From positions 1 through 30,709 of the forward strand of contig JADJYX010000019.1 in NCBI GenBank assembly GCA_016719535.1: a stretch of 30,709 nucleotides of DNA, written 5' to 3'. Made by a program: the position numbers and the translations under genes. This document shows positions 1 to 8,360 of the stretch, piece by piece. Source of the stretch: Rubrivivax sp. GTDB taxonomy: Bacteria; Pseudomonadota; Gammaproteobacteria; Burkholderiales; Burkholderiaceae_C. Numbering within the stretch: position 1 is the first letter of the stretch; every line of letters starts with the position of its first letter. The notes below the pieces were generated by a model, which was given only the letters and a program-made list of their open reading frames with translations, did no database searches and was not told where the DNA came from.

Positions 1-213
1 CGCCCGCGCCGAACCGCCGCCGCCGCCACCCCGCCTGCCCCACGGTGCGCGGCACCAGCCGCGCGGGTGCCGATGCAGCGCCAGGTGCAGCAGCTGGTCT
101 GGACCTACGGCGGGCTGATCGCGTTCGTGCTGGCCGCCGGCATCGGCTGGCAGGCCTGGCGCACGCGCCGCGAAGCGCCGCCCCCTTCAACCCCATCCGG
201 AGCCCCGGCATGA
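1..213 (+). CDS. C-terminal end of an unidentified protein with a membrane anchor (partial)
   Basis: The frame is open from the first base to a TGA at 211-213. Its last 46 residues, from the methionine at 73, contain one clear hydrophobic helix (WTYGGLIAFVLAAGIGW) followed by a basic stretch and a Pro/Ser-rich tail. The part before it is Pro/Ala-rich and low in information. The stop overlaps the ATG of the next gene as ATGA (210-213), so the two are probably translationally coupled. In other genomes, ExbB-like/DUF2149 pairs often lie beside CobN-like chelatases that can end in a membrane anchor. This fragment could be such a tail, but that is inferred from neighbours only. Indels nearby make the first 70 bases unreliable. 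Confidence 0.4.
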   Translation, partial: RPRRTAAAATPPAPRCAAPAARVPMQRQVQQLVWTYGGLIAFVLAAGIGWQAWRTRREAPPPSTPSGAPA

Positions 214-690
214 ATGCCCTCGAAGCCTTCCTCTACGAAATTTCCAAGTTCTTCCTCATGCCGGTGCTGGTGGTGCTGTGCGCGATGTTCCTGTTCGCGC
301 TCTTCGCGCTGGGCACGCTGCTGTTCGACCTCGCCCTGCGCAAGCTGCGAGGGCATGCGCGCCAGCCGCTGCGGCAGTACCGCCAGCGCCACCGCAGGCC
401 AATGCCGAGGCGGTGGAGCTGCACCTGCTCGTGCTCGAGCCGCTGCGCATCACCAGCCGGGTGCCGATGCTGGGCCTGGTGGCGACCATGATCCCGATGG
501 GGCCCGGCGCTGGTGGCGGTGTCCGCGGGCAACGCGCAGGGCATCGCGCAGAATCTGGTGGTGGCCTTCGCGGCGGTGATCGTGGCGCTGATGGCCGCGG
601 CCATCACCTCCACCGTGCTGTCGGTGCGGCGGCGCTGGCTGCTGGCCGAGCTCAATCAGCTGCTGCACGGCGCCACCGCGGGGGTGGTGC
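210..690 (+). CDS. MotA/TolQ/ExbB-type proton channel protein (frameshifted)
   Basis: This inner-membrane protein probably forms a proton channel that energises a partner, as ExbB and MotA do. The start at 210 gives MNALEAFLYEISKFF, followed by a long hydrophobic helix at about residues 14-40. After a frameshift near 400 the family core appears: PMLGLVATMIPMGP, then, after another shift near 505, VSAGNAQGIAQNLVVAFAAV and a last helix (IVALMAAAITSTVL) with a basic end. The order small helix, loop, PMLGL motif and two C-terminal helices matches the ExbB family. The stop codon cannot be located because of indels; the next gene starts at 691. The reading frame changes at least twice, most likely from sequencing errors. 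The following DUF2149 protein is the probable partner subunit. Confidence 0.75.
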
Positions 691-1053
691 ATGGCCGACC
701 GTCTGCTGGCCGGCATCCTCGCCGACGACGACGATGGCGATGACCCGATCCTGTCGGTCGTCAACCTCATCGACGTCTTCTCTCGTCGTCATCGCGGTGC
801 TGCTGATCGCGGTGCTGGAAAAATCCGCTCAACCCCTTGCAGACGCAGGATGCGGTCGTCATCAGGAATCCGGGCCAGCCGCAGATGGAGATGCTGGTGA
901 AGAAGGGCAACGAAAGCCAGGCACTCCAAGGCCAGCGGCCAGATCGGCGAAGGCCAGGGCCAGAAGGCCGGCACGGCCTACCGGCTGAAGGACGGCAGCA
1001 TGGTCTATGTTCCCGAGGCCGAAGCCGCGGCCAGCGCCGCGCCAAGGCCTTGA
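691..1053 (+). CDS. DUF2149-family protein, probable ExbD-like partner (frameshifted)
   Basis: The protein starts MADRLLAGILADDDDGDDP, then has one transmembrane helix (LSVVNLIDVF continuing as LVVIAVLLIAVLE), then an extracytoplasmic domain containing VVIRNPGQPQMEMLVKKGNE and GTAYRLKDGSMVYVPE. These blocks are typical of DUF2149. Indels near 785, 832 and 917 move the blocks between frames, and joining them gives about 120 residues, a normal length. A single N-terminal helix plus periplasmic domain is also the topology of ExbD/TolR. Next to an ExbB-like channel, I infer a two-part proton-driven energiser. The family has no established biochemical function. The stop at 1051-1053 follows an Ala-rich tail. 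Confidence 0.75.
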
Positions 1054-1137
1054 TGCGCGCCGGCGATCGAGGCCATCGGGCGCCACGCCCCCGCAGACAA
1101 CCCCGGCCGCGATGCGGCCATGACCGAAGAGAATTCC

Positions 1138-1617
1138 ATGATCAAGTCCGGCACCCGCCGCATCGTCGCCGCCACGGCGCTCGCCTGTGCAGCTCGGCCG
1201 TCTTCGCCCAGACCACCGTCAAGGACGCCTTGGGTGCGCGGCACCGTCGCGCAGCAGAAGGCCACCGGCCTGTTTGCCCAGATCACCTCCGCAGGGCGGC
1301 AAGCTGGTCTCGGCCAGCTCGCCAGTGGCCGGCCTCGTGGAGATCCACGAGATGGCGATGGACGGCAGCGTGATGAAGATGCGCGCGCTGCCCGCCGGGC
1401 TGGACCTGCCCGCCGGCAAGACGGTGGACCTCAAGCCCGGTGGCTACCACGTCATGCTGATGGACCTGAAGCAGCAGGTGAAGGACGGCGACACCGTGCC
1501 CGTCACGCTGGTCATCGAGGGCAGGGACGGCAGGAAGGAGACGCTGGAGCTCAGGCCCCGGTGCGGCCGCTCAATGCGTCGGCTCCGATGCAGGGGCACA
1601 ACACCGACGCGCACTGA
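1138..1617 (+). CDS. Periplasmic copper chaperone of the PCu(A)C family (frameshifted)
   Basis: PCu(A)C proteins bind Cu(I) in the periplasm and deliver it to cytochrome oxidase or other cuproproteins. The start MIKSGTRRIVAATALAC at 1138 follows a purine-rich GAAGAGA and begins a signal peptide that ends, after a frameshift near 1190, in SSAVFAQ. The mature part shows WVRGTVAQQKATGLFAQIT, then VEIHEMAMDGSVMKMRALP and GGYHVMLMDLKQ. This gives the family's His-Met-His-Met copper ligands (H of EIHEM, M of VMKM, H and M of YHVMLM). Frameshifts lie near 1190, 1230, 1295 and 1555. Its position after the ExbB/DUF2149 pair suggests the operon deals with a metal. The stop at 1615-1617 falls inside a 10-bp tandem repeat. 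Confidence 0.85.
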   Translation: MIKSGTRRIVAATALACAARPSSPRPPSRTPWVRGTVAQQKATGLFAQITSAGRQAGLGQLASGRPRGDPRDGDGRQRDEDARAARRAGPARRQDGGPQARWLPRHADGPEAAGEGRRHRARHAGHRGQGRQEGDAGAQAPVRPLNASAPMQGHNTDAH

Positions 1618-1644
1618 CGCGAACTGACGCGCACTGACGCGCGG
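1601..1644. repeat. 10-bp tandem repeat (unit TGACGCGCAC) at the convergent gene ends
   Basis: About 3.5 copies of a 10-bp unit lie here with one or two mismatches; the first copy (1601-1610) is the most diverged. The copper-chaperone stop codon is the TGA of one copy. Further TGAs at 1625 and 1635 fall in the other two frames, so every plus-strand frame is closed within 23 bases. The hydrolase on the minus strand ends just beyond, at 1650. Confidence 0.7.
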
Positions 1645-1649
1645 CCCTA

Positions 1650-2452
1650 TCACGCCAGCCAGTCCAGCAGCACGCGCTGAAAGCCCGCCGGGTCGTCGAC
1701 CATGACCCAGTGCCCGGTGGGCATCTCCACCACCCGGCAGCCCGGCCGCGCCGCCAGCGCATGCGCCCAGGCGCGAGTGAAAGCAGTGGGCTTGCGCCGG
1801 CCGTAGACGAAGAGCATCGGCAGCGCCGGCTCGTCGGCGGCGAAGGCCTGGCCGCTCGGTACGAGCCGCTGGTGCCGGTCCAGGTGATCCAGTAGGTGGC
1901 CATGCACGCGCGGATGGGACCGGCCGGTACCGGCACGCGCAGCCGGGCGGCCATGCGCCGCGCCATCGTGTGGCCGAGGTCGCCGCCGACGATGAAGGCC
2001 AGCGCCAGCCACAGCTGGTAAGCGGCGATGCCGGCCTTGGCCTGCAGCGGCAGTTCGGCTCACATGCGCACGCGAGCCGGCATCGCCGATGTCCACGGCG
2101 GCGATGCGCCACCAGCGCCGGGTGCGCGCGCCAGAAGGCATTGCCGAAGACGCAGCCCCAGTCGTGCATCAGCAGCGTCACCGGCTGGCCGCCGGCGCGG
2201 GCTAGCACCACCTGATGCAGGCGGTCGACCAGATCGGCCAGCGCATAAGCCACGCGCTCCGGGGTCCTCGGGGGCGAAAGCCGGGCCAGGTGAGCGCACG
2301 CAGCGCCAGCGCGCGCGCAGCGCCGATACCGTCGTCCCACAGCGCGGCCGATCAGGCCAGCCGTGCAGCAGCACGATCGTGCCCGCGGGCGGGTCACCGT
2401 CGGGTTCGTCGGTCTGCACGGACAGGCCGGCGATGGTTTCGACGCGCGTCAT
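1650..2452 (-). CDS. Alpha/beta hydrolase, epoxide-hydrolase-like (frameshifted)
   Basis: This is a soluble alpha/beta-fold hydrolase. From the start at 2452 it reads MTRVETIAGLSVQTDEPDG and then LLHGWPDR, the HG-x-P oxyanion motif of epoxide hydrolases and haloalkane dehalogenases. Another frame carries LLMHDWGCVFGNAFWRAHP, in which the Asp of HDWG is the expected nucleophile. The C-terminus has MLFVYGRRKPTAF and PTGHWVMVDDP, which supplies the catalytic His. Several indels (near 2345, 2270, 2090, 1970 and 1850) break it. Summed over frames it is about 267 residues, normal for the family. An epoxide or ester substrate is likely, but haloalkane hydrolysis cannot be excluded. It diverges from the enoyl-CoA hydratase gene, with -10-like elements shared in the short gap. 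Confidence 0.75.
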
Positions 2453-2458
2453 CGGTGC

Positions 2459-2468
2459 ATGCTATGCC
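2459..2468. promoter_or_regulatory. Overlapping divergent -10-like elements
   Basis: On the minus strand TAGCAT (2464-2459) is followed by 6 bases and then the ATG of the hydrolase at 2452. On the plus strand TATGCC (2463-2468) is followed by 7 bases and an in-frame ATG at 2476 of the enoyl-CoA hydratase. The two hexamers share the TA at 2463-2464. No good -35 element is visible for either. Confidence 0.35.
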
Positions 2469-2505
2469 ACACTGGATGCGACTCCACAGCCCGCCCATCC
2501 TGCCC

Positions 2506-3305
2506 ATGCCCGACCTCGACTACCAGGTGCGCGACGGCGTCGCCACCATCACCCTCAACCGACCGCACGCGCGCAACGCGCTGTCGGCCGACATGAAGGA
2601 CGCGCTGACCATCGCCGCCGCCGCGGTGGCCGGCGACGAAGAGGTGCGCGCCGTCGTGCTGACGGGCGCCGGCGGCGTCTTCTGCGCCGGCGGCGACCTG
2701 CGCGGCATGGAAGAGGCGCGCGCCACCGCCACCGTGGAAAGCTGGCGCGAGCGCATGCGCGCCGTGCACCCGCTGATCCGCACCCTGGTCGAGCTGGACA
2801 AGCCGCTGATCGCCGCCGTCGACGGCGCGGCCTACGGCGCCGGCTTCACCGCGCTGATGGTCGACTTCGTGCTGGCCAGCCCGCGCGCGCGCTTCTGCCT
2901 GAGCTTCATGCGCGTGGGCCTGGTGCCCGACTTTGCCGCCCTGCGCACCCGCTGCCGCGCGTGGTGGGCGTGCAGCGCGCCAAGGAGCTGATGCTGTCGG
3001 CGCGCGAGGTGCCCGCCGACGAGGCGCTGCGGCTGGGCATCGCGATGGAGATCGTGCCCGCCGACGGCCTGCTGGCGCGGGCCCATGCGCTGGCGGCCAG
3101 CTTCCGCGGCGCCTCGCCGCTGGCCCTGGGCCTGATCAAGGCCGAGGTCGGCATGAGCCTGGCCACCGACCTGCGCACCGCGCTCGCCAACGAGGCCGAC
3201 CACCAGGCGCTGTGCTTCGAGACCGACACGCACCGCACCGCGGTGCGGCGCTTTCTGGCCAAGGAGCCGGCGGCGTTTCAGTTTCCGGCGGCGCCGGCTG
3301 GCTGA
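2506..3305 (+). CDS. Enoyl-CoA hydratase/isomerase family protein (one frameshift)
   Basis: This crotonase-fold protein probably hydrates or isomerises an enoyl-CoA in fatty-acid or aromatic-acid breakdown. From 2506 it reads MPDLDYQVRDGVATITLNRP, the usual family opening. GGVFCAGGDLRGM and DGAAYGAGFTALM form the two oxyanion-hole segments. A single indel near 2950 moves the frame, after which RVVGVQRAKELMLSAREV continues to the TGA at 3303-3305. Total length is about 266 residues, normal for the family. An in-frame ATG at 2476 would add ten residues and fits the leaderless promoter pattern; no Shine-Dalgarno sequence decides between them. The 3' end abuts the methyltransferase stop (3306) on the other strand. 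Confidence 0.9.
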
Positions 3306-4511
3306 TCAACCCGCCCTCAGCACCCAGTAGCCGCCCTGCACCGGGTGCACCTCGTCGGCGCGCAGCGCGCCGCGCTCTTGGGCCGTCACCGCCAGGCCAT
3401 GCTGTGCGGCGAGCGCGCGGATCGCCGCCTCGCCATGTGCATAGCGCAGGCTGGGCTGCAGCACGAAGGCCGCCTCGGCCGGTGCCGGCTCCACCGAGAA
3501 GGCCAGCAGCCCGCCCGGCCGCAGCACGCGCGCGATGCCGTCGAACACCGGCGCCAGGTCGCCGACATAGATGAAGACATCGGCGGCCACGATCAGGTCA
3601 TGGCGCCCACCGGTCGTCATCAGGTGCTCGACCAGGTCAGCCTGGTGCAGCGCCTCGTAGACGCCGCGGCCGCGCGCGGCGTCGAGCATGGCGGCCGACA
3701 GGTCCACGCCCGCCAGCCGCGCCGCCAGCGGCCGCAGCAGCGGGCCGCACAGGCCGGTGCCGCAGCCGAGGTCGAGCGCCGATTCGAAAGACGCCGTGCC
3801 CGCGCCGACGATCAGCCGCTGCAGCACCTCGGGCGCACAGTAACCCAGCGTCTCGACCAGGTGCTGGTCGAAGGCCGGCGCATAGTCGTCGAACAGCCGC
3901 TGCACATACCAGCGCGGCGGCCGCGCCGGCGCCGCACCGCCGCGCAGGCCGGCCAGGTAGTAGGCATTGAGCTCGGGATCGTCGCCCAGCGCCAGCGCGC
4001 GCTCGAAGCTGGCCGCGGCCTGATCGATGCGGCCCAGGTCCTTCAGCGCCTGGCCACGCTGGCTCCAGGCCGGGCCATGGTCGTCGCGCAGCGCCAGGCA
4101 GCGCTCGTAGGCGGCCAGCGCGCCGGCGGCATCGCCCTGCTGGTGCCGCACCTGGCCGAGGTGGAACCAGGCCTCGGGGCGCGCCGGCGCGGCCTGCACC
4201 AGGCGCTCCAGGCTGGCCTGGGCCTCGGCCGGCTGCTGCAGTGCCTGCAGTGCCACGGCGCGGTGCCCCAGCGCATCGGCGTCGCCGGGCTCGGCCACGA
4301 GCACCTGGTCGAGCAGCGGCAGCGCCTCGGCGGGCCGGCCCTGGCGCAGCAGCGCCACCGCCAGGTTGAGCAGCGTCGACGGCCGGCCGGGCAGCAGCGC
4401 CAGCGATTCGCGCAGCGCGGCTTCGGCCTCGGCCGCGCGGCCGGCCTGCAGGTGGGCCAGGCCTTCGGTGAAGCGGTCGCGGGCGGCGGCGAAACGGGTC
4501 TCGTCGGTCAT
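3306..4511 (-). CDS. TPR-repeat SAM-dependent methyltransferase
   Basis: This 401-residue protein is uninterrupted. Residues 1-185 are about five tetratricopeptide repeats (for example AEAEAALRESLALLPG and AAASFERALALGDDPE), a protein-binding scaffold. A linker with WYVQRLFDDYAPAFDQHL (about 201-218) leads to a class I methyltransferase domain. Its SAM motif I is LDLGCGTGLCG near residue 247, with ADVFIYVGDLAPVFDGIARV and VLRPGGLLAFSVE further on. The domain order is common in Proteobacteria, and the methyl acceptor is unknown; a protein partner held by the TPR part is a reasonable guess. It stands alone on its strand. The nearest gene downstream is convergent with no gap. Confidence 0.88.
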   Translation of the reverse strand: MTDETRFAAARDRFTEGLAHLQAGRAAEAEAALRESLALLPGRPSTLLNLAVALLRQGRPAEALPLLDQVLVAEPGDADALGHRAVALQALQQPAEAQASLERLVQAAPARPEAWFHLGQVRHQQGDAAGALAAYERCLALRDDHGPAWSQRGQALKDLGRIDQAAASFERALALGDDPELNAYYLAGLRGGAAPARPPRWYVQRLFDDYAPAFDQHLVETLGYCAPEVLQRLIVGAGTASFESALDLGCGTGLCGPLLRPLAARLAGVDLSAAMLDAARGRGVYEALHQADLVEHLMTTGGRHDLIVAADVFIYVGDLAPVFDGIARVLRPGGLLAFSVEPAPAEAAFVLQPSLRYAHGEAAIRALAAQHGLAVTAQERGALRADEVHPVQGGYWVLRAG

Positions 4512-4644
4512 TCGCCGATTGTCGGCGCACGAAGTCGGTCAGTTGAACCACAGCGCTTCGCGCGATCCGCGATGCATGAAACGGCCGCCCCCCCTGGGGA
4601 CCGGTCGCCACAGGCGACCAGGGGGAGCAGCAGTGGCAGCGGGC

Positions 4645-4676
4645 CGAACCCGATCCGGGTTTCCCGGTCGGGTTCG
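4645..4676. repeat. Intergenic hairpin repeat, copy 1 (REP-like)
   Basis: A near-perfect stem has arms CGAACCCGA (4645-4653) and TCGGGTTCG (4668-4676). An inner stem CCGGG/CCCGG encloses a TTT loop, with one bulged T at 4654. It is the reverse complement, with few changes, of the hairpin at 5827-5856. The gap 4512-4728 holds no gene; besides this element it has further GC-rich inverted repeats (GCGGCCGCC and GGCGGCCG around 4695-4715). Confidence 0.75.
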
Positions 4677-4728
4677 GTGCCCCCTCGGGGGGGCGGCCGC
4701 CAGGCGGCCGGGGGTGGTCAGTTTTACT

Positions 4729-5784
4729 TCAGCAGATGCGTGGCAGCGGCTCGCCGGTGGGCCAGTCGACGACGCGGCGGCCGCCCAGGCGCGTGGTCAT
4801 CTGCACGAAGCGGTGCGGGTCGGCCTGCACGACGCCGAGGCGTGCGGCATCCATGCCCAGCGGGTGGGCACGCATCGCGGCCAGCACGGCGTCGGCTGCC
4901 GCGGGCGCGACGATGGCCACCAGCTTGCCTTCGTTGGCGATGTTCAGCGGGTCCAGGCCCAGCAGTTCGCAGGCCGCTGCCACCTGCGGGCGCACGGGGA
5001 TGGCGGCCTCGTCCAGCAGCAGGCCCACCGCCGACTGGCGCGCGATCTCGTTGAGCGTGGCCGCCAGGCCGCCGCGCGTGGGGTCGCGCAGCGTGCGCAC
5101 CGCGCCTTCGGGCACGGCGGCCAGCATGGCTGCCACCAGGCCGTGCAGCGCGGCGCTGTCGCTGACGATGGCGGTGTCGAAGGCCAGGCCCTCGCGCTGA
5201 GACAGCACCGCCACGCCATGGTCGCCGATCGGGCCCGACAGCAGCAGCACGTCGCCCGCACGCGCGTTGGCGCCGCCGATGTCGCGGCCCACCGGCAGGG
5301 CGCCGAGGCCGGTGGTGGTGATGAAGACGCCGTCGGCCTGGCCGCGCGCGACGACCTTGGTATCGCCGGTAACCACGGCCACGCCGGCTGCACGCGCGGC
5401 GGCGGCCATCGACGCGGCGATGCGCTGCAGCTCGGCCAGCGGCAGGCCTTCCTCGAGGATGAAGCTGGCCGACAGCGCCAGCGGCACGGCGCCCATCATC
5501 GCCACGTCGTTGACCGTGCCGTGCACCGCCAGGCTGCCGATGTCGCCGCCCGGGAAGAAGCGCGGCGTCACCACATGGCCATCGGTGGCCATCACCAGGC
5601 GGTGGCCGGGCGGCAGGTCGAGCACGGCGCCGTCGTCACCGCGGCGCAGGGCCGGATTGTCGAAGGCGCGCATGAAGAGCTCGTCGACCAGCTGCGCCGC
5701 CGCGCGCCCGCCGGCGCCGTGGTTCATGTCGATCACGCCGTGGCGCAGGTCCAGCGGCCGCACGTAGTCGGGTTTGCGGGTCAT
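4729..5784 (-). CDS. hypE: HypE, hydrogenase maturation protein (cyanide-group synthesis)
   Basis: HypE receives a carbamoyl group on its C-terminal cysteine from HypF and dehydrates it with ATP to a thiocyanate. The cyanide is then passed to iron on HypC-HypD. The 351-residue protein matches the usual length. It shows GVIDMNHGAGGRAAAQLV near the N-terminus, PGGDIGSLAVHGTVNDVAMM (ATP-binding AIRS fold), VVTGDTKVV, LRDPTRGGLAATLNEIA, and ends in LPRIC with the essential terminal Cys. It is the last gene of the hyp set, 73 bp after hypD; that gap holds a hairpin repeat, so its expression may be partly uncoupled. No frameshift. Confidence 0.97.
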   Translation of the reverse strand: MTRKPDYVRPLDLRHGVIDMNHGAGGRAAAQLVDELFMRAFDNPALRRGDDGAVLDLPPGHRLVMATDGHVVTPRFFPGGDIGSLAVHGTVNDVAMMGAVPLALSASFILEEGLPLAELQRIAASMAAAARAAGVAVVTGDTKVVARGQADGVFITTTGLGALPVGRDIGGANARAGDVLLLSGPIGDHGVAVLSQREGLAFDTAIVSDSAALHGLVAAMLAAVPEGAVRTLRDPTRGGLAATLNEIARQSAVGLLLDEAAIPVRPQVAAACELLGLDPLNIANEGKLVAIVAPAAADAVLAAMRAHPLGMDAARLGVVQADPHRFVQMTTRLGGRRVVDWPTGEPLPRIC

Positions 5785-5826
5785 GCAGCCCCCTGGGCGC
5801 TGCGCGCCGTCTCCCCAAGGGGGAGC

Positions 5827-5856
5827 GAGCCCGACCGGGCAACCCGGATCGGGCTC
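5827..5856. repeat. Intergenic hairpin repeat, copy 2 (REP-like), between hypD and hypE
   Basis: Arms GAGCCCGA (5827-5834) and TCGGGCTC (5849-5856), an inner CCGGG/CCCGG stem, a CAA loop and a bulged A at 5848 make a 13-bp stem. It is homologous to the 4645-4676 hairpin in inverted orientation. A weaker CCCCCT/AGGGGG pair lies at about 5790-5823. In the transcript it would form a stem between hypD and hypE. Confidence 0.8.
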
Positions 5857-5857
5857 A

Positions 5858-6979
<1,122 letters not shown>

Positions 6980-6986
6980 GGCGACT

Positions 6987-7214
6987 TCATGGCGAGGGAG
7001 GCCGCGCCAGCTCGGCAAACAGGGCCAGCGTGGCCTCGGCCTCCTCGGGGTCGAGCAGACCGATGGCATGGCCGACATGCACGATGACGTGGTCGCCCAC
7101 CTTCGCCTCGGGCACCAGCGCCAGCGACACACGCTGGCGCACGCCGCCGAGGTCGACGAGGGCCTGCTCGCCGGCCAGCCGTTCGATCACGCGTGCGGGC
7201 AGGGCCAGGCACAT
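6987..7214 (-). CDS. hypC: HypC, hydrogenase maturation chaperone
   Basis: HypC is a small chaperone that carries the iron ligand unit with HypD and hands it to the hydrogenase large-subunit precursor. The 75-residue protein begins MCLALPARVIE; the Cys at position 2 is the essential ligand exposed after methionine removal. It continues with LVDLGGVRQRVSLALVPEA and VGDHVIVHVGHAIGLLDPEE, the standard HypC/HupF pattern. It begins 3 bp after the hypF stop and ends 7 bp before hypD, within a tightly packed operon. Confidence 0.97.
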   Translation of the reverse strand: MCLALPARVIERLAGEQALVDLGGVRQRVSLALVPEAKVGDHVIVHVGHAIGLLDPEEAEATLALFAELARPPSP

Positions 7215-7217
7215 GGT

Positions 7218-8360
7218 TCAGTCCACCATCGTGGCCAGATCGGCGGCATGCGGGGCGGCCACCCGCTGCAGCGCGGCCACCCAGGCCTGGCCCAGCGCCA
7301 GGCCGGCATCGCCACAACCGGCCGCGCGCGGTGCATGCACCGTCAGGCCTGCGGCCTGCAGGCCCGCGGTGACCTCGGCCGCCAGCAGGCGGTTGGCAAA
7401 GCACCCGCCACCGAGCGCGACCTGTGTCGCGCCGACAGCCGCCGCGGCATCGACCGCGGCGTGCACCAGGCCCTGTCCCAGCGCGAGGTGAAAGCGCGCC
7501 GCGCCGCGGCCGGGGTCCGGCTCGTCGGCCAGCGCCGCCACCAGCGGCAGCAGGTCCAGCGAGGGCGGCGGCAGGTCGGGCCGACGGCCGCTTGCCAGCC
7601 AGCGGCTGGCCGCGGCTTCGAGCGCCATCGCCGCCTCGGCCTCGTGCGACTGGCGCAGCGACAGGCCGAGCAGCGCCGCGGCAGCGTCGAACCAGCGCCC
7701 GGCGCTGCTGCTGCGTGGGGCGTGCAGGTCGCGGTCCAGCAGCTGGCGCAGGCCGCGCACGAGCGGCTCGCCGACCTGCGGCGCGAAGCGCGGCCCGATG
7801 TCGTCGGCGCGGCCGGCGGCGTGCAGCACGGCCGCGGCCCCCCGCCAGGGTTCACGCGCCGCGGCGTCGCCACCCGGCTGTGCCAGCCGCGGCAGGTGGG
7901 CCATGCGATTGCAGCGCGCGCCGGCCACATGCAACACCTCACCCCCCCAGGCCTGGCCGTCGGCGCCGAGGCCGAAACCGTCGAGCGCCAGGCCGATCAG
8001 GGGGTCGTCGCCCAGGCCACCTTCGGCCTGCACCACGCCCAGGTGCGCATGGTGGTGCTGCACCGCCAGCGCCGGCACGCCCAGCCGCTGCGCCCAGCCG
8101 AGCGCGGCGCGCGTGCTCGCAAAGTCGGGGTGCAGGTCGTGGGCCACGGCGGCGATGGGGCCGTCCGCACGGTCGACCAGCGTCGCCAGCGACGCCTCCA
8201 GCGCCATGCAGGCGTCGGGCGAAGCCAGGTCGCCGTGCAGCGGCGACCACCACGCCGTGCGGCCATCGAGCAGCAGCGCGCGGTTTTTCAGGAAGGCGCC
8301 GCAGGCCAGCACCCGCGCCGGTGCGGCCTGCGGCAGGGCCTGCGGCTGCAGCACGGTCAC
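7218..8360 (-). CDS. hypF: Short HypF (carbamoyltransferase domain only)
   Basis: HypF transfers a carbamoyl group to the HypE C-terminal cysteine. Full HypF has about 750 residues: acylphosphatase, zinc-finger, YrdC and Kae1-like domains. This protein has 380 residues and only the Kae1-like carbamoyltransferase part. It shows QHHHAHLGVVQAEGG (metal-binding His motif, about 101-115), IGLALDGFGLGADGQAWGGE, and a C-terminal nucleotide-binding block VALGGGCFANRLLAAE with GDAGLALGQAW. The GTG start at 8360 overlaps the hypB stop (GTGA) and gives VTVLQPQALPQ, so the shortness is not a frameshift artefact. It resembles the truncated HypF1 described in Ralstonia eutropha. The carbamoyl-adenylate must then come from elsewhere or by another route. 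Confidence 0.9.
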   Translation of the reverse strand: MTVLQPQALPQAAPARVLACGAFLKNRALLLDGRTAWWSPLHGDLASPDACMALEASLATLVDRADGPIAAVAHDLHPDFASTRAALGWAQRLGVPALAVQHHHAHLGVVQAEGGLGDDPLIGLALDGFGLGADGQAWGGEVLHVAGARCNRMAHLPRLAQPGGDAAAREPWRGAAAVLHAAGRADDIGPRFAPQVGEPLVRGLRQLLDRDLHAPRSSSAGRWFDAAAALLGLSLRQSHEAEAAMALEAAASRWLASGRRPDLPPPSLDLLPLVAALADEPDPGRGAARFHLALGQGLVHAAVDAAAAVGATQVALGGGCFANRLLAAEVTAGLQAAGLTVHAPRAAGCGDAGLALGQAWVAALQRVAAPHAADLATMVD

